Positions 1-6,986 of a stretch of DNA of 51,884 bases are shown here, piece by piece. The stretch comes from Streptomyces inusitatus. Its GTDB lineage: Bacteria; Actinomycetota; Actinomycetes; Streptomycetales; Streptomycetaceae. The notes under the pieces were generated by a model. It saw nothing but the letters and a program-made list of their open reading frames with translations. It was not told where the DNA came from and made no database searches. The stretch lies in the NCBI RefSeq assembly GCF_014651115.1, contig NZ_BMWG01000035.1, positions 1 through 51,884 on the forward strand, given 5' to 3'. Within the stretch, counting starts at the first letter, position 1. Each line of letters starts with the position of its first letter. The position numbers were made by a program, and so were the translations under genes.

Positions 1-60
1 GGATTGAACCAGTGACCTCTTCCGTGTCAGGGAAGCGCTCTCCCGCTGAGCTAATCGCGC
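1..60 (-). tRNA. tRNA-Val (GAC), 3' end cut by window edge
   Basis: Read on the minus strand this begins with an acceptor 5' arm GCGCGAT at 54-60, followed by a typical D arm. The anticodon arm has stem CTTCC/GGAAG and loop CTGACAC, so the anticodon is GAC (Val). The last dozen or so bases of the T arm and acceptor stem lie outside the window. The body is identical to the next tRNA at 107-178; only the acceptor stem differs. It is the last visible member of a Gly-Cys-Val-Val minus-strand array. Confidence 0.9.
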
Positions 61-106
61 GGGTCTCCAGACCCGGGGGGCCAGAGTCGAATCCTCTCGG
101 ATTCAG
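61..106 (-). other. tRNA spacer with two small hairpins
   Basis: The spacer between the two Val tRNAs holds two perfect short inverted repeats: GGGTCT/AGACCC at 61-74 with a 2-base loop, and GAATCC/GGATTC at 89-104 with a 4-base loop. They probably fold in the precursor transcript and separate the tRNAs before processing (inference). Confidence 0.5.
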
Positions 107-178
107 TGGACGATACTGGGATTGAACCAGTGACCTCTTCCGTGTCAGGGAAGCGCTCTCCCGCTGAGCTAATCGTCC
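107..178 (-). tRNA. tRNA-Val (GAC)
   Basis: This is a complete 72-nt minus-strand tRNA. The acceptor stem is GGACGAT/ATCGTCC and the discriminator base is A. The anticodon loop CTGACAC gives anticodon GAC (Val), which reads GUC and GUU. No CCA is encoded. It lies four bases downstream of tRNA-Cys in the direction of transcription. Confidence 0.95.
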
Positions 179-182
179 TTGG

Positions 183-253
183 AGGTGGAGACGGGATTTG
201 AACCCGTGTAGACGGCTTTGCAGGCCGTTGCCTCGCCTCTCGGCCACTCCACC
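183..253 (-). tRNA. tRNA-Cys (GCA)
   Basis: This is a 71-nt minus-strand tRNA with acceptor stem GGTGGAG/CTCCACC and discriminator U. The anticodon arm ACGGC-CTGCAAA-GCCGT gives anticodon GCA (Cys). Confidence 0.95.
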
Positions 254-259
254 CGGAGT

Positions 260-285
260 GTGGGGGTTCGGGAAGGATCCCCCAC
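260..285 (-). other. hairpin in tRNA-Gly/tRNA-Cys spacer
   Basis: GTGGGGG (260-266) pairs with CCCCCAC (279-285) around a 12-base loop, between the mature tRNA-Gly and tRNA-Cys ends. As in the other spacers it is probably a processing or spacer structure rather than a terminator, because tRNAs follow downstream. Confidence 0.4.
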
Positions 286-289
286 TTCG

Positions 290-362
290 AGCGGACGACC
301 AGGTTCGAACTGGCGACCTCAACCTTGGCAAGGTTGCGCTCTACCAACTGAGCTACGTCCGC
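290..362 (-). tRNA. tRNA-Gly (GCC)
   Basis: This is a 73-nt minus-strand tRNA with acceptor stem GCGGACG/CGTCCGC. The anticodon arm CAACC-TTGCCAA-GGTTG gives anticodon GCC (Gly). It is the promoter-proximal gene of the array. Confidence 0.95.
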
Positions 363-405
363 TTGTCCATTTCCGTTCCGCTTGCGCTTCCCGGCGACGT
401 GTTGA

Positions 406-433
406 ACTCTAGCGGATTCCTGAGCCAGCACAA
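406..433 (-). promoter_or_regulatory. candidate promoter of the tRNA array
   Basis: On the minus strand, TTGTGC (433-428) is followed after 16 bp by TAGAGT (411-406). This is a reasonable housekeeping-sigma (HrdB-type) -35/-10 pair, and transcription would start about 37 nt before the mature tRNA-Gly 5' end. No other candidate is seen in the gap up to the divergent gene at 553. Confidence 0.5.
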
Positions 434-539
434 AAACACGTTTCCGCAGCGTGCTGACGTGTGCCCGGGCCACGGCGGGGCGACGGGCGCTTCCGGGGCG
501 CTCCCCGGACGGCCGCCGGGCGCGTATCCGTGCCGGTCA

Positions 540-545
540 TAGACT
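540..545 (+). promoter_or_regulatory. -10 box for leaderless pabB transcript
   Basis: TAGACT ends 7 nt before the GTG at 553, the spacing expected when transcription starts at the start codon. No good -35 hexamer is visible. Confidence 0.4.
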
Positions 546-552
546 CGACAGC

Positions 553-1614
553 GTGCACGACCTCGCTCCTCTCGCCCGCTTCGGGCGTCTTGTCGCCACC
601 GGCCTCCGGGATGTCACCAGCGACCCCGCGGCCCTCGACTCAGCCGGCTTCTGGGCCGTCTCCGCCACCTTCGAAGGGGGGCTGACCTGCGCGCGCTTCG
701 CCGATGTCCGTACTGAACCGGTGCCCGCGCCGACCCCCGGTCGTTGGCGTGGACCCGCCAAAGGCGACTGGGCGTCATCGCTGGACCGCGCCGGGTACAC
801 AGCGGGCGTACGCCGCATACGCGAGCACATCGCGGCCGGCGAGGTCTATCAGGCCAATCTCTGCCGGGTGCTCTCCGCCCCGCTGCCCGAGGGCCCGGGC
901 GCGGCCGATGTGGACGAGCTGACCGCGCTGCTGGCGCGGGGCAACCCGGCCCCCTACGCCGGAACGATTCGGCTGCCCTCCCACGGCGTCGAGATCGCGA
1001 CCGCCTCGCCCGAGCTGTATCTGCGGCGGACCGGCACCCTGGTCGAGTCCGGGCCGATCAAGGGCACCGGCCGCACCGCCGACGATCTGCTGGCGAAGGA
1101 CCACGCCGAGAACGTCATGATCGTCGACCTGGTCCGCAACGACCTGGGCCGGGTCTGCGCCACCGGAACCGTCACCGTCCCGGCGCTCTGCGCGATCGAG
1201 GCCCACCCCGGGCTGGTCCATCTGGTCTCGACCGTCCGGGGCGAGCTGGTCCCCGAGGAGGGCTGGCCCCGGCTCCTCGACGCCACCTTCCCGCCCGGAT
1301 CGGTCACCGGAGCGCCCAAGTCCGCCGCGCTGACGATCATCGAGGCGCTGGAGACCGCGCCCCGGGGCCCGTACTGCGGAGGCATCGGCTGGGTCGACGC
1401 CGACCGCCGTACCGCGGAGCTGGCCGTCGGCATCCGCACCTTCTGGGTGGACCGCGCCACGGGCGCGGGCCCGGTGCTGCGATTCGGCACCGGAGCGGGG
1501 ATCACCTGGGGCTCGGACCCGGACCGTGAGTGGGAGGAGACCGAGCTGAAGGCCGCCCGGCTGCTCGCGATAGCGTCGTCCCACGCGCGGGAGAACGCGG
1601 GCGTACGAGCATGA
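553..1614 (+). CDS. pabB: chorismate-binding protein, aminodeoxychorismate synthase component I-like
   Basis: 353 residues from a GTG start. It belongs to the anthranilate/aminodeoxychorismate synthase family and should convert chorismate to 4-amino-4-deoxychorismate for folate, using ammonia from a glutaminase partner that is not encoded here. Visible motifs are PIKGT near residue 168, DLVRNDLGRVC near 192 and FPPGSVTGAPK near 246. The Lys of PIKGT favours PabB over TrpE (established family distinction). It is shorter than classical PabB and lacks most of the N-terminal domain. The start at 553 was chosen because TAGACT at 540-545 is followed by 7 nt and then GTG, and no Shine-Dalgarno is visible. 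pabC follows 22 nt downstream, which supports the pathway call. Confidence 0.85.
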   Translation: MHDLAPLARFGRLVATGLRDVTSDPAALDSAGFWAVSATFEGGLTCARFADVRTEPVPAPTPGRWRGPAKGDWASSLDRAGYTAGVRRIREHIAAGEVYQANLCRVLSAPLPEGPGAADVDELTALLARGNPAPYAGTIRLPSHGVEIATASPELYLRRTGTLVESGPIKGTGRTADDLLAKDHAENVMIVDLVRNDLGRVCATGTVTVPALCAIEAHPGLVHLVSTVRGELVPEEGWPRLLDATFPPGSVTGAPKSAALTIIEALETAPRGPYCGGIGWVDADRRTAELAVGIRTFWVDRATGAGPVLRFGTGAGITWGSDPDREWEETELKAARLLAIASSHARENAGVRA

Positions 1615-1636
1615 GGCAGACGGAAGGACCAGCCAG

Positions 1637-2467
1637 ATGAAGCTTTGGGTCAACGGCGGACTCAGGGACGCGGACGATGCCAGGATCTCGGTGCTCGACC
1701 ACGGCCTCACCGTCGGCGACGGCGTCTTCGAGACGGCGAAGGCCGTCGAGGGGCGGCCCTTCGCGCTCACCCTCCATCTGGAACGGCTGACCCGCTCCGC
1801 CCTCGGCCTCGGACTCCCCGAGCCCGACCACGACGAGGCGCGCCGCGCCTGCGCCGCCGTGCTCGACGCCAACCCGATGGCGCTCGGCAGGCTCCGGATC
1901 ACCTACACCGGCGGCCTCTCCCCGCTCGGCTCCGAGCGCGGCACCGCGAGCCCCACCCTGGTCGTGGCGCTCGGCGAGGCCTCGCCCCGCCCCGACACCA
2001 CGGCCGTGGTCACCGTCCCCTGGACCCGTAACGAGCACTCCGCGGTGGCCGGGCTGAAGACGACCTCGTACGCGGAGAACGTGGTCGCCCTCGCCAGGGC
2101 CGCCGCACACGGCGCGTCCGAGGCGCTCATGGCCAACACCGCCGGACGGCTCTGCGAGGGCACCGGCTCCAATGTCTTCATCGTCCTCGACGGCGAACTG
2201 CACACCCCGCCGCTGACCACCGGCTGCCTCGCGGGCATCACCCGCGCCCTGACCGTGCGCTGGACCGGGGCGAAGGAGACCGAGCTGCCCTTCGACGTCC
2301 TGGAGCGGGCCGACGAGGTCTTCCTCACCTCCAGCCTCCGCGATGTCCAGGCCGTCCACCGGATCGACGGGCGGGCGCTCACGGACGCGCCGGGACCGGT
2401 GACCGCCAAGGCCATGCGGATCTTCGAGGAGCGCGCCGGGGCCGACCGGGACCCGGCCCTCGGCTGA
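1637..2467 (+). CDS. pabC: aminodeoxychorismate lyase (class IV aminotransferase fold)
   Basis: 276 residues. This PLP-dependent fold-type IV enzyme would split aminodeoxychorismate into p-aminobenzoate and pyruvate for folate synthesis in the cytosol. The N-terminus has the family pattern SVLDHGLTVGDGVFET. Lys141 in GLKTTSYAENV is at the position of the PLP Schiff-base lysine, and the glycine-rich TGCLAGITR follows in the C-terminal half. GGAAGGACC lies just upstream of ATG. It is 22 nt after the pabB-like gene and probably co-transcribed. A branched-chain or D-amino acid aminotransferase is the alternative within the fold; the neighbour makes PabC more likely. Confidence 0.85.
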   Translation: MKLWVNGGLRDADDARISVLDHGLTVGDGVFETAKAVEGRPFALTLHLERLTRSALGLGLPEPDHDEARRACAAVLDANPMALGRLRITYTGGLSPLGSERGTASPTLVVALGEASPRPDTTAVVTVPWTRNEHSAVAGLKTTSYAENVVALARAAAHGASEALMANTAGRLCEGTGSNVFIVLDGELHTPPLTTGCLAGITRALTVRWTGAKETELPFDVLERADEVFLTSSLRDVQAVHRIDGRALTDAPGPVTAKAMRIFEERAGADRDPALG

Positions 2468-2499
2468 CCGAGGTCCGCCGGCCACTCCGGTAAAACCGC

Positions 2500-2528
2500 G
2501 TGACGTACGGCCGTACGGCAGGTAGAAC
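2500..2528 (+). promoter_or_regulatory. promoter giving a leaderless GNAT mRNA
   Basis: GTGACG (2500-2505), a 17-bp spacer and TAGAAC (2523-2528) are followed by 7 nt and then ATG at 2536. The layout predicts transcription from or next to the start codon. Confidence 0.55.
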
Positions 2529-2535
2529 ACCCCTG

Positions 2536-3375
2536 ATGACCACCACCCTGCGGCCGACCGGGCCGCTTCAGCAGGAGGCGGCCGGCGTGCGCTCGCGCCG
2601 CTACGAGGTCTGCGACAACAGCCGTCCCGTCGGGACGATCGAGATCGCCACCTTCCCCTCGCTCGGCCCGGCGGCCGGCACCGTCCGCTCGCTCCGGATC
2701 GACGAGGCCGACCGCCGCCGGGGCCGGGGGACCGTTGCCGTCCTCGCCGCCGAAGAGGTGCTGCGCGGCTGGGGCTGTGACCAGGTACGGGTCTCCGTGC
2801 CCCCGGAGGCCGCCGGAGCGGCCGCCCTCGCCGGGGTCCTCGGCTACACCGAGCGAAGCCGCAACATGGTCAAGACCCTCCCGGCGCTGCCGCCCCCGCT
2901 GCCGGACGGGACCCGGGCCCGCCCGATGAACGACGCCGAGTTCGCCCTCTGGTGGGAGGAGGGCCTGCGCTCCTACGCGCGGAGCTGGTCCGAGCAGGGA
3001 CTGACCCCCGCCGAGGCCCTCGCCAAGGCCGAGGCCGACCGCGCCGCCGGACTCCCCGCCGGCCGTGCCACGGCCGGCGTCCGGCTGGAGGTCCTGGAAC
3101 ACCACGGCGTGCCCGTCGGCCTTCTCTACCTCGGCCTCCGCGAGGCGCTGCCCGGCGAGACGGGCGCGTACGTCTACGACGTGGAGGTCCCCGAGGAGCA
3201 CCGCGGCCGGGGCCACGGCCGCTCCCTGCTCCTCCTCGCCGAGCGCCTCGCCCTGGAGACCGGGGCACGGCTGCTGGGGCTCCATGTCTTCGCGGACAAC
3301 GCCCCGGCGCTCGGGCTCTACACCTCGCTCGGCCACCGCACGACGGCGATCCACTTCTCCAAGCGGCTGCTCTAG
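2536..3375 (+). CDS. tandem GNAT-family N-acetyltransferase
   Basis: 279 residues with two GNAT-like halves. The first half (about residues 15-115) is divergent, with RSLRIDEADRRRGRGT in place of a clean acetyl-CoA loop. The second half (about 120-279) carries VPEEHRGRGHGRSLLLLAE near residue 217, a good motif A (RGRGHG) for acetyl-CoA binding, then VFADNAPALGLYTSLGH. It probably acetylates an amine on a small molecule or protein; the substrate cannot be told. The ATG at 2536 is chosen because a -10 box ends 7 nt upstream and the longer reading frame has no ribosome site. It converges with the DsbA-like gene 22 bp downstream. Confidence 0.75.
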   Translation: MTTTLRPTGPLQQEAAGVRSRRYEVCDNSRPVGTIEIATFPSLGPAAGTVRSLRIDEADRRRGRGTVAVLAAEEVLRGWGCDQVRVSVPPEAAGAAALAGVLGYTERSRNMVKTLPALPPPLPDGTRARPMNDAEFALWWEEGLRSYARSWSEQGLTPAEALAKAEADRAAGLPAGRATAGVRLEVLEHHGVPVGLLYLGLREALPGETGAYVYDVEVPEEHRGRGHGRSLLLLAERLALETGARLLGLHVFADNAPALGLYTSLGHRTTAIHFSKRLL

Positions 3376-3397
3376 GCCGTGTCCTCGAAAGCGGGGA

Positions 3398-3907
3398 TCA
3401 GCCTTCGAGGAGGCGGTCCGCGATCTCCTCGATACGGCCGCGCAGGCCCTCCTGGCTGACGCCGCCGTCGAGGCGCTCGTCGCCGATGACATAGGTCGGG
3501 GTGCCGGTGACGCCGATCGCCTTGCCCTCGGCCTGGTCGGCGTCGACCATCAGCATGTGCCGGCCGTCGATGAGGGCGGTGTCGAACTCCTCGGCGTCCA
3601 GGCCCAGTTCGCGCGCGGTCTCCAGGAGGACCGGCTCGCCGCGCTCGCGCAGCTCCGTCACCCGCGCCAGCAGCGCCTCATGGAACTCCCGGCCGCTGCC
3701 CTGGTCGGCGGCCTCCTCCGCGGCCTGGGCGGCGGCGTAGGAGTGCTTGTTCTTCTCCAGGGGGAAGTGCCGCAGCCGTACGTCGAGCCGGTCGCCGTAG
3801 CGCTCGCGCAGGGCGCGGATGTCGTCGAGGGCGGTGAGGCAGTCGGGGCACGAGAGGTCGCACCAGACGTCGAGTACGGCGGTGCGGCCGGTGGTGGAGT
3901 CGTTCAT
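3398..3907 (-). CDS. DsbA-family thiol-disulfide oxidoreductase-like protein
   Basis: 169 residues. It has a thioredoxin-fold start (VLDVWCDLSCPDC) with active-site CPDC at residues 20-23, a helical insertion, and a late VTGTPTYVIG that supplies the cis-proline typical of the fold. This is the DsbA/FrnE (2-hydroxychromene-2-carboxylate isomerase-like) group. No signal peptide is visible, so it is probably cytosolic and acts on protein or low-molecular-weight thiols. A GGGAG lies upstream of the minus-strand ATG. It is a single gene between convergent and divergent neighbours. Confidence 0.8.
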   Translation of the reverse strand: MNDSTTGRTAVLDVWCDLSCPDCLTALDDIRALRERYGDRLDVRLRHFPLEKNKHSYAAAQAAEEAADQGSGREFHEALLARVTELRERGEPVLLETARELGLDAEEFDTALIDGRHMLMVDADQAEGKAIGVTGTPTYVIGDERLDGGVSQEGLRGRIEEIADRLLEG

Positions 3908-4089
3908 GGGCCCAGTCTCCCAGCCGGGGCCGGGCCCGGCCGACCGGCCCGGCGGCGGGCCGGGACCTGGGGATGATCTCGCCCCGGAGATATCCCTGAG
4001 GTGGGTGGGGGCCGTGGCCCCGAGGGTGTCCGCCGGTGCAGGATGGAAGGGACGTAACCGCTCATGCCCGTCACAGCCTGGAGGACCGG

Positions 4090-4548
4090 ATGATTGCCGA
4101 GACCATATGTGCCGCGGCGTCGGTGGCAGGGCTGGGCGTCGCGGGGATCACCGCGTACCGCAAGCGCTTCCTCGCCGCCGCCCGGATCGCCGCCTACGCG
4201 CTGGTGCCGCTCGGCCTGGTGCTGACCGGCGCGGTCCAGTGGGTCGTGGACACCGCCTTCAGCCCCACGGCCTGGATCGGCTTCGGCCTGCTGGGCGGGG
4301 CGTGGGCGCTGTTCATGACCGTCCGGGCCGTCGAGCGGCGCTCGGGAGTCGGCCGCAAGGACCGCAAGGCCGCCGCCAAGGCGGCCCGGCGCGAGGCGGT
4401 CGCCCCGGCGGCCTCCGCGCCCTCCCTCGGCCGGGGCGCTCGCGGCGCCGCCGAGCCCGCCGCGCGGCCCAAGGCTTCCGGCTCCGGCTCCGGCGCGGGC
4501 GAGGACTTCAGCGACATCGAGGCGATCCTCAAGAAGCACGGAATCTGA
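4090..4548 (+). CDS. small membrane protein with charged C-terminal tail
   Basis: 152 residues, family not recognised. Hydrophobic segments run at about 4-17 (weak), 29-53 and 59-78. They are followed by a Lys/Arg/Ala-rich tail and a conserved-looking end, EDFSDIEAILKKHGI. ATG 4090 is taken as the start because GGAGGA lies 7 nt upstream; a longer frame from 4036 lacks a ribosome site. The tail suggests a cytosolic interaction surface (inference). A hairpin terminator follows at 4561. Confidence 0.6.
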   Translation: MIAETICAAASVAGLGVAGITAYRKRFLAAARIAAYALVPLGLVLTGAVQWVVDTAFSPTAWIGFGLLGGAWALFMTVRAVERRSGVGRKDRKAAAKAARREAVAPAASAPSLGRGARGAAEPAARPKASGSGSGAGEDFSDIEAILKKHGI

Positions 4549-4560
4549 GACGACCCCGCC

Positions 4561-4582
4561 GGAGCCGCCCCGGAGCGGCTCC
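4561..4582 (+). terminator. hairpin after 4090-4548 gene
   Basis: GGAGCCGC/GCGGCTCC with a 6-base loop lies 13 nt after the stop codon. There is no T tract, which is usual in Streptomyces. Confidence 0.5.
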
Positions 4583-4680
4583 GCCCCACCTGGGGGAACG
4601 CGGAAGTGTGACGAACTCCGTGTAACGCGGCGCGTGTTGGGCGATCACGGTGCCGGACACTGCGTCATCATCGCCCCGAG

Positions 4681-4833
4681 ATGCTCGATACCTCCAGGGG
4701 CGATGCCCCCGCACCCACGAATGAGCCGCGAGGCTGTCTCTTCGCGCTCTCCCAGCCACCCCTGATGATCTTTCTGACGGTGATCGGAGTGCTGCTGCTC
4801 ATGGCGGCCGTCCATGACCTCTTTCCGCTGTGA
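4681..4833 (+). CDS. 50-residue single-span membrane protein
   Basis: This short frame runs ATG to TGA with strongly G/C third positions. The first 25 residues are polar, rich in Asp, Pro, Ala and Arg, then LSQPPLMIFLTVIG leads into one transmembrane helix (about residues 27-45) that ends HDLFPL. No function can be assigned. It has a weak ribosome site. It converges with the CGNR gene (35 bp apart). The hydrophobic helix and codon bias make it more than chance, but protein-level conservation would be needed to be sure. Confidence 0.5.
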   Translation: MLDTSRGDAPAPTNEPRGCLFALSQPPLMIFLTVIGVLLLMAAVHDLFPL

Positions 4834-4868
4834 GGGCCCGGACGGCGGCCTCGCCCCGTCGGCGGTTC

Positions 4869-5426
4869 TCAGCCGGCCGCCTCCCGGCGGCGCGCCCGGT
4901 AGGCGGCCACATGCAGCCGGTTCCCGCAGGTGCGGCTGGAGCAGTAGCGGCGCGAGCGGTTACGGGAGAGATCGACGAAAGCACGGCCGCAGTCCGGGGC
5001 CTCGCACCGCCGCAGCCTCTCCCGCTCGCCCGCGACGACGATGAACGCCAGCGCCATGCCGCCGTCGGCCGCGACATGGTCGGCGACCGAGGCGCCCGGC
5101 GCGAAGTAGTGCACATGCCAGTCATAGCCGTCGTGGTCGGTCAGCTGGGGGGTGGTGCCCGCCGCCGCCACCAGATCGTTGAGCAGCGCGGCGGCGATCG
5201 CGCTGTCGACCGCCGCGAAGACCGCCGCGAATCGGGTGCGTACGTCGCGTACCGCTTTCAGATCCCGGGGATTCAGCTCGCCGACATCACTGAAGTCATG
5301 TCTGCGAACGAATTCGGCCAATGCGTCGAGATCGGCCAGTCCATCCGTCTGATCTCCGTCCGGTGCGGTGTTCACCAGATCGATGACCGCCTCAAGGGCA
5401 TATCTGGTGTCGTGGGGGATCAGCAC
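4869..5426 (-). CDS. CGNR zinc-finger (ABATE-domain) putative regulator
   Basis: 185 residues, GTG start with GGGAG upstream. The N-terminal 130 residues fit the ABATE/stress-responsive domain that starts RYALEAVIDLVNT. The C-terminus (about 140-175) has CEAPDC, then YCSSRTCGNR: four cysteines and the family signature CGNR, a treble-clef-like zinc finger that probably binds DNA. Ligand and targets are unknown. A TAGAGT -10 candidate on the minus strand lies at 5476-5481. It is monocistronic. Confidence 0.85.
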   Translation of the reverse strand: MLIPHDTRYALEAVIDLVNTAPDGDQTDGLADLDALAEFVRRHDFSDVGELNPRDLKAVRDVRTRFAAVFAAVDSAIAAALLNDLVAAAGTTPQLTDHDGYDWHVHYFAPGASVADHVAADGGMALAFIVVAGERERLRRCEAPDCGRAFVDLSRNRSRRYCSSRTCGNRLHVAAYRARRREAAG

Positions 5427-5599
5427 GATTCGCTCCCTGGCCTGCTTGCGGACCGGTGCCCGCCGAATTGCGCTGACTCTAGCGGCTCGTGGCCAAGCGT
5501 ATCGGCGTCGTCACCGCGCTGGAATGCGCGATGGCGACGCCGATGGGTTCACCCTGTGAGGTTGTCCGCGATGAACGGCTGATCGCCGTATGCGGCTGT

Positions 5600-5640
5600 G
5601 CGCGCGGCGCCGTCTCCCCGAGTAGGACGGCGCCGTGCGG
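5600..5640 (-). terminator. ssgB terminator hairpin
   Basis: CGGCGCCGTC (5605-5614) pairs with GACGGCGCCG (5626-5635), and the stem extends a few pairs outward. It sits 14 nt past the ssgB stop on the minus strand. The rest of the 227-bp gap to 5426 shows only the CGNR promoter region. Confidence 0.65.
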
Positions 5641-5653
5641 CTCCCGGTCTGGC

Positions 5654-6067
5654 TCAGCTCTCCGCCAGGATGTGCGAGAGCTCCGTGTCCAGATCGAAGT
5701 GGCGATGCTCGGTGCCCGGTGGCACCGCGGCATCGGTTCGCTTGAGGAACGACTCCAGGGCCCGCGCCGGGGCTTCGAGCAGGGCTTCGCCCTCCGGGGA
5801 GCTCAGCGCGATGCAGACGACTCCCTGGCCATGACTGCGCGATGGCCAGACTCTGACGTCGCCCGTGCCGGTGGGCCGATGGAGGCCCTCCGCGAGAAGG
5901 TCGCGGGCGAAGACCCATTCGACCGTCTCCTCGGCTCCGGTGTGGAAGGTGGCGTGCACGGCATAGGGATCGGCCGTGTCATACCGCAGGCCCGCGGGTA
6001 CAGGCAGTGAAGACTCGCTCGATACAACGAGGCGCAGGTGCAGCTCGCAGCTGACCGTGGTGTTCAT
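5654..6067 (-). CDS. ssgB: sporulation cell-division protein SsgB
   Basis: 137 residues. The sequence (start MNTTVSCELHLRLVVSS, then the ADPYAVHATFHTGAEE core, end DLDTELSHILAES) matches the highly conserved SsgB I remember from Streptomyces. SsgB is a SsgA-like protein that marks septum sites and recruits FtsZ during sporulation (established). It acts at the inner membrane face with SsgA. The ATG at 6067 is chosen because the family begins at MNTT; the frame stays open 22 codons further upstream but that part looks unlike the family. This is the strongest evidence that the host is a sporulating Streptomyces-type organism. Confidence 0.95.
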   Translation of the reverse strand: MNTTVSCELHLRLVVSSESSLPVPAGLRYDTADPYAVHATFHTGAEETVEWVFARDLLAEGLHRPTGTGDVRVWPSRSHGQGVVCIALSSPEGEALLEAPARALESFLKRTDAAVPPGTEHRHFDLDTELSHILAES

Positions 6068-6257
6068 AAGCGCCAGGGCCTTTCGCTCAGTGTGCGCTCG
6101 GGGATTCGCACGTCGGCGAAATCGACATGCCACCTACGGTGCCGTTGTAAACCCCTCTGAGGGTTTTGGGTGTCTTTAGGTACCCCTAACGGCGGAGTGA
6201 TTGTTCGTTCCCTGGGACCATTCCGGTGACTGCGCTCCGTCAGGTAGATTTGCCGCC
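6068..6257. promoter_or_regulatory. divergent control region of ssgB and the TIGR02611 gene
   Basis: This 190-bp gap is locally AT-richer than its neighbours. On the minus strand GGGTAC (6185-6180) resembles the -10 of SigB/SigH-type promoters, and ssgB is reported to be under SigH in S. coelicolor (from memory). A compact dyad around 6149-6167 (AAACCC ... GGGTTT) lies between it and ssgB. On the plus strand TAGATT (6244-6249) ends 8 nt before the ATG at 6258. Confidence 0.4.
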
Positions 6258-6734
6258 ATGAACACGGGGAGTAACGGCACGGAGGTCGCGATGGCGATCG
6301 ACGGCGACAGGTCGGCCGAGGGTGAGCGGGTGACGGTGGACAAGGACGAGCAGGAGACCGAGAGGCCGCTCGGCTCGCGCGCGCCCGCCTACATCAAAGC
6401 GCGGAAGACCCTGCATCTGAGCTGGCAGGTCGGCGTCTTCGTGGTCGGGCTCGCGGTGGTCTCCGCGGGCGTGGCCATGCTGGTGCTGCCCGGCCCCGGC
6501 TGGGTCGTGATCTTCGGTGGCATGGCGATCTGGGCGACCGAGTTCGTCTGGGCCCAGCTGGTGCTGCGCTGGACCAAGCGCAAGGTCAGCGAGGCCGCCC
6601 AGCGGGCGCTCGACCCCAGGGTCCGGCGGCGGAACATCATCCTCACCACCATCGGCGTGGTGATCTGCGCGGTGCTGGCCGGGATCTACCTCTGGAAGTT
6701 CGGCATCACCCTGCCGTGGAAGATCGAATCCTGA
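6258..6734 (+). CDS. TIGR02611-type actinobacterial membrane protein
   Basis: 158 residues. About 50 acidic/polar residues are followed by a hydrophobic hairpin (WQVGVFVVGLAVVSAG ... VLPGPGWVVIFGGMAIWATEF), a basic linker (RWTKRKVSEAAQRALDPRVRRR) and a final helix (about 136-152). The PGPGW turn is typical of the family, whose role is unknown. ATG 6258 is picked because TAGATT ends 8 nt upstream, implying a leaderless mRNA; a longer frame from 6201 would begin upstream of that -10. A small hairpin GACCCG/CGGGTC follows the stop at 6732. Confidence 0.7.
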   Translation: MNTGSNGTEVAMAIDGDRSAEGERVTVDKDEQETERPLGSRAPAYIKARKTLHLSWQVGVFVVGLAVVSAGVAMLVLPGPGWVVIFGGMAIWATEFVWAQLVLRWTKRKVSEAAQRALDPRVRRRNIILTTIGVVICAVLAGIYLWKFGITLPWKIES

Positions 6735-6788
6735 CCCGAAACGGGTCCGGGGCACCTGCTGACATGGGGTAATGTTTGCGGTGCGCCC

Positions 6789-6860
6789 GGGCGATTAGCT
6801 CAGCGGGAGAGCGCTTCGTTCACACCGAAGAGGTCACTGGTTCGATCCCAGTATCGCCCA
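6789..6860 (+). tRNA. tRNA-Val (CAC)
   Basis: 72 nt, acceptor stem GGGCGAT/ATCGCCC, discriminator A. The anticodon arm CTTCG-TTCACAC-CGAAG gives anticodon CAC (Val, GUG). TAATGT at 6770-6775 is a possible -10. It is nearly identical to the tRNA at 10016. Confidence 0.95.
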
Positions 6861-6866
6861 CATGTT

Positions 6867-6907
6867 CGAGGGTCGAGCGGTTCGCGAAAGCGGACGCTCG
6901 ACCCTCG
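6867..6907 (+). terminator. tRNA-Val terminator
   Basis: A perfect 13-bp stem, CGAGGGTCGAGCG (6867-6879) with CGCTCGACCCTCG (6895-6907), lies 6 nt after the tRNA 3' end. Confidence 0.75.
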
Positions 6908-6922
6908 TCGTATGTGCCCAAC

Positions 6923-6948
6923 GCCCCGGGACCCAGCGGTCCCGGGGC
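6923..6948 (-). terminator. terminator of the 809-residue membrane protein gene
   Basis: A perfect 11-bp stem GCCCCGGGACC/GGTCCCGGGGC has a 4-base loop. It lies 38 nt beyond the minus-strand stop at 6987. It could also back up the plus-strand tRNA terminator. Confidence 0.65.
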
Positions 6949-6986
6949 CTTCGGCATTCAGGCCTGTCCCGGCCTTTCCGGCCCGG

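Noticed and set aside
1..362. tRNA array as an integration site of a mobile element
   Set aside because: No integrase, direct att repeat or atypical composition was found next to any of the tRNAs in the window.
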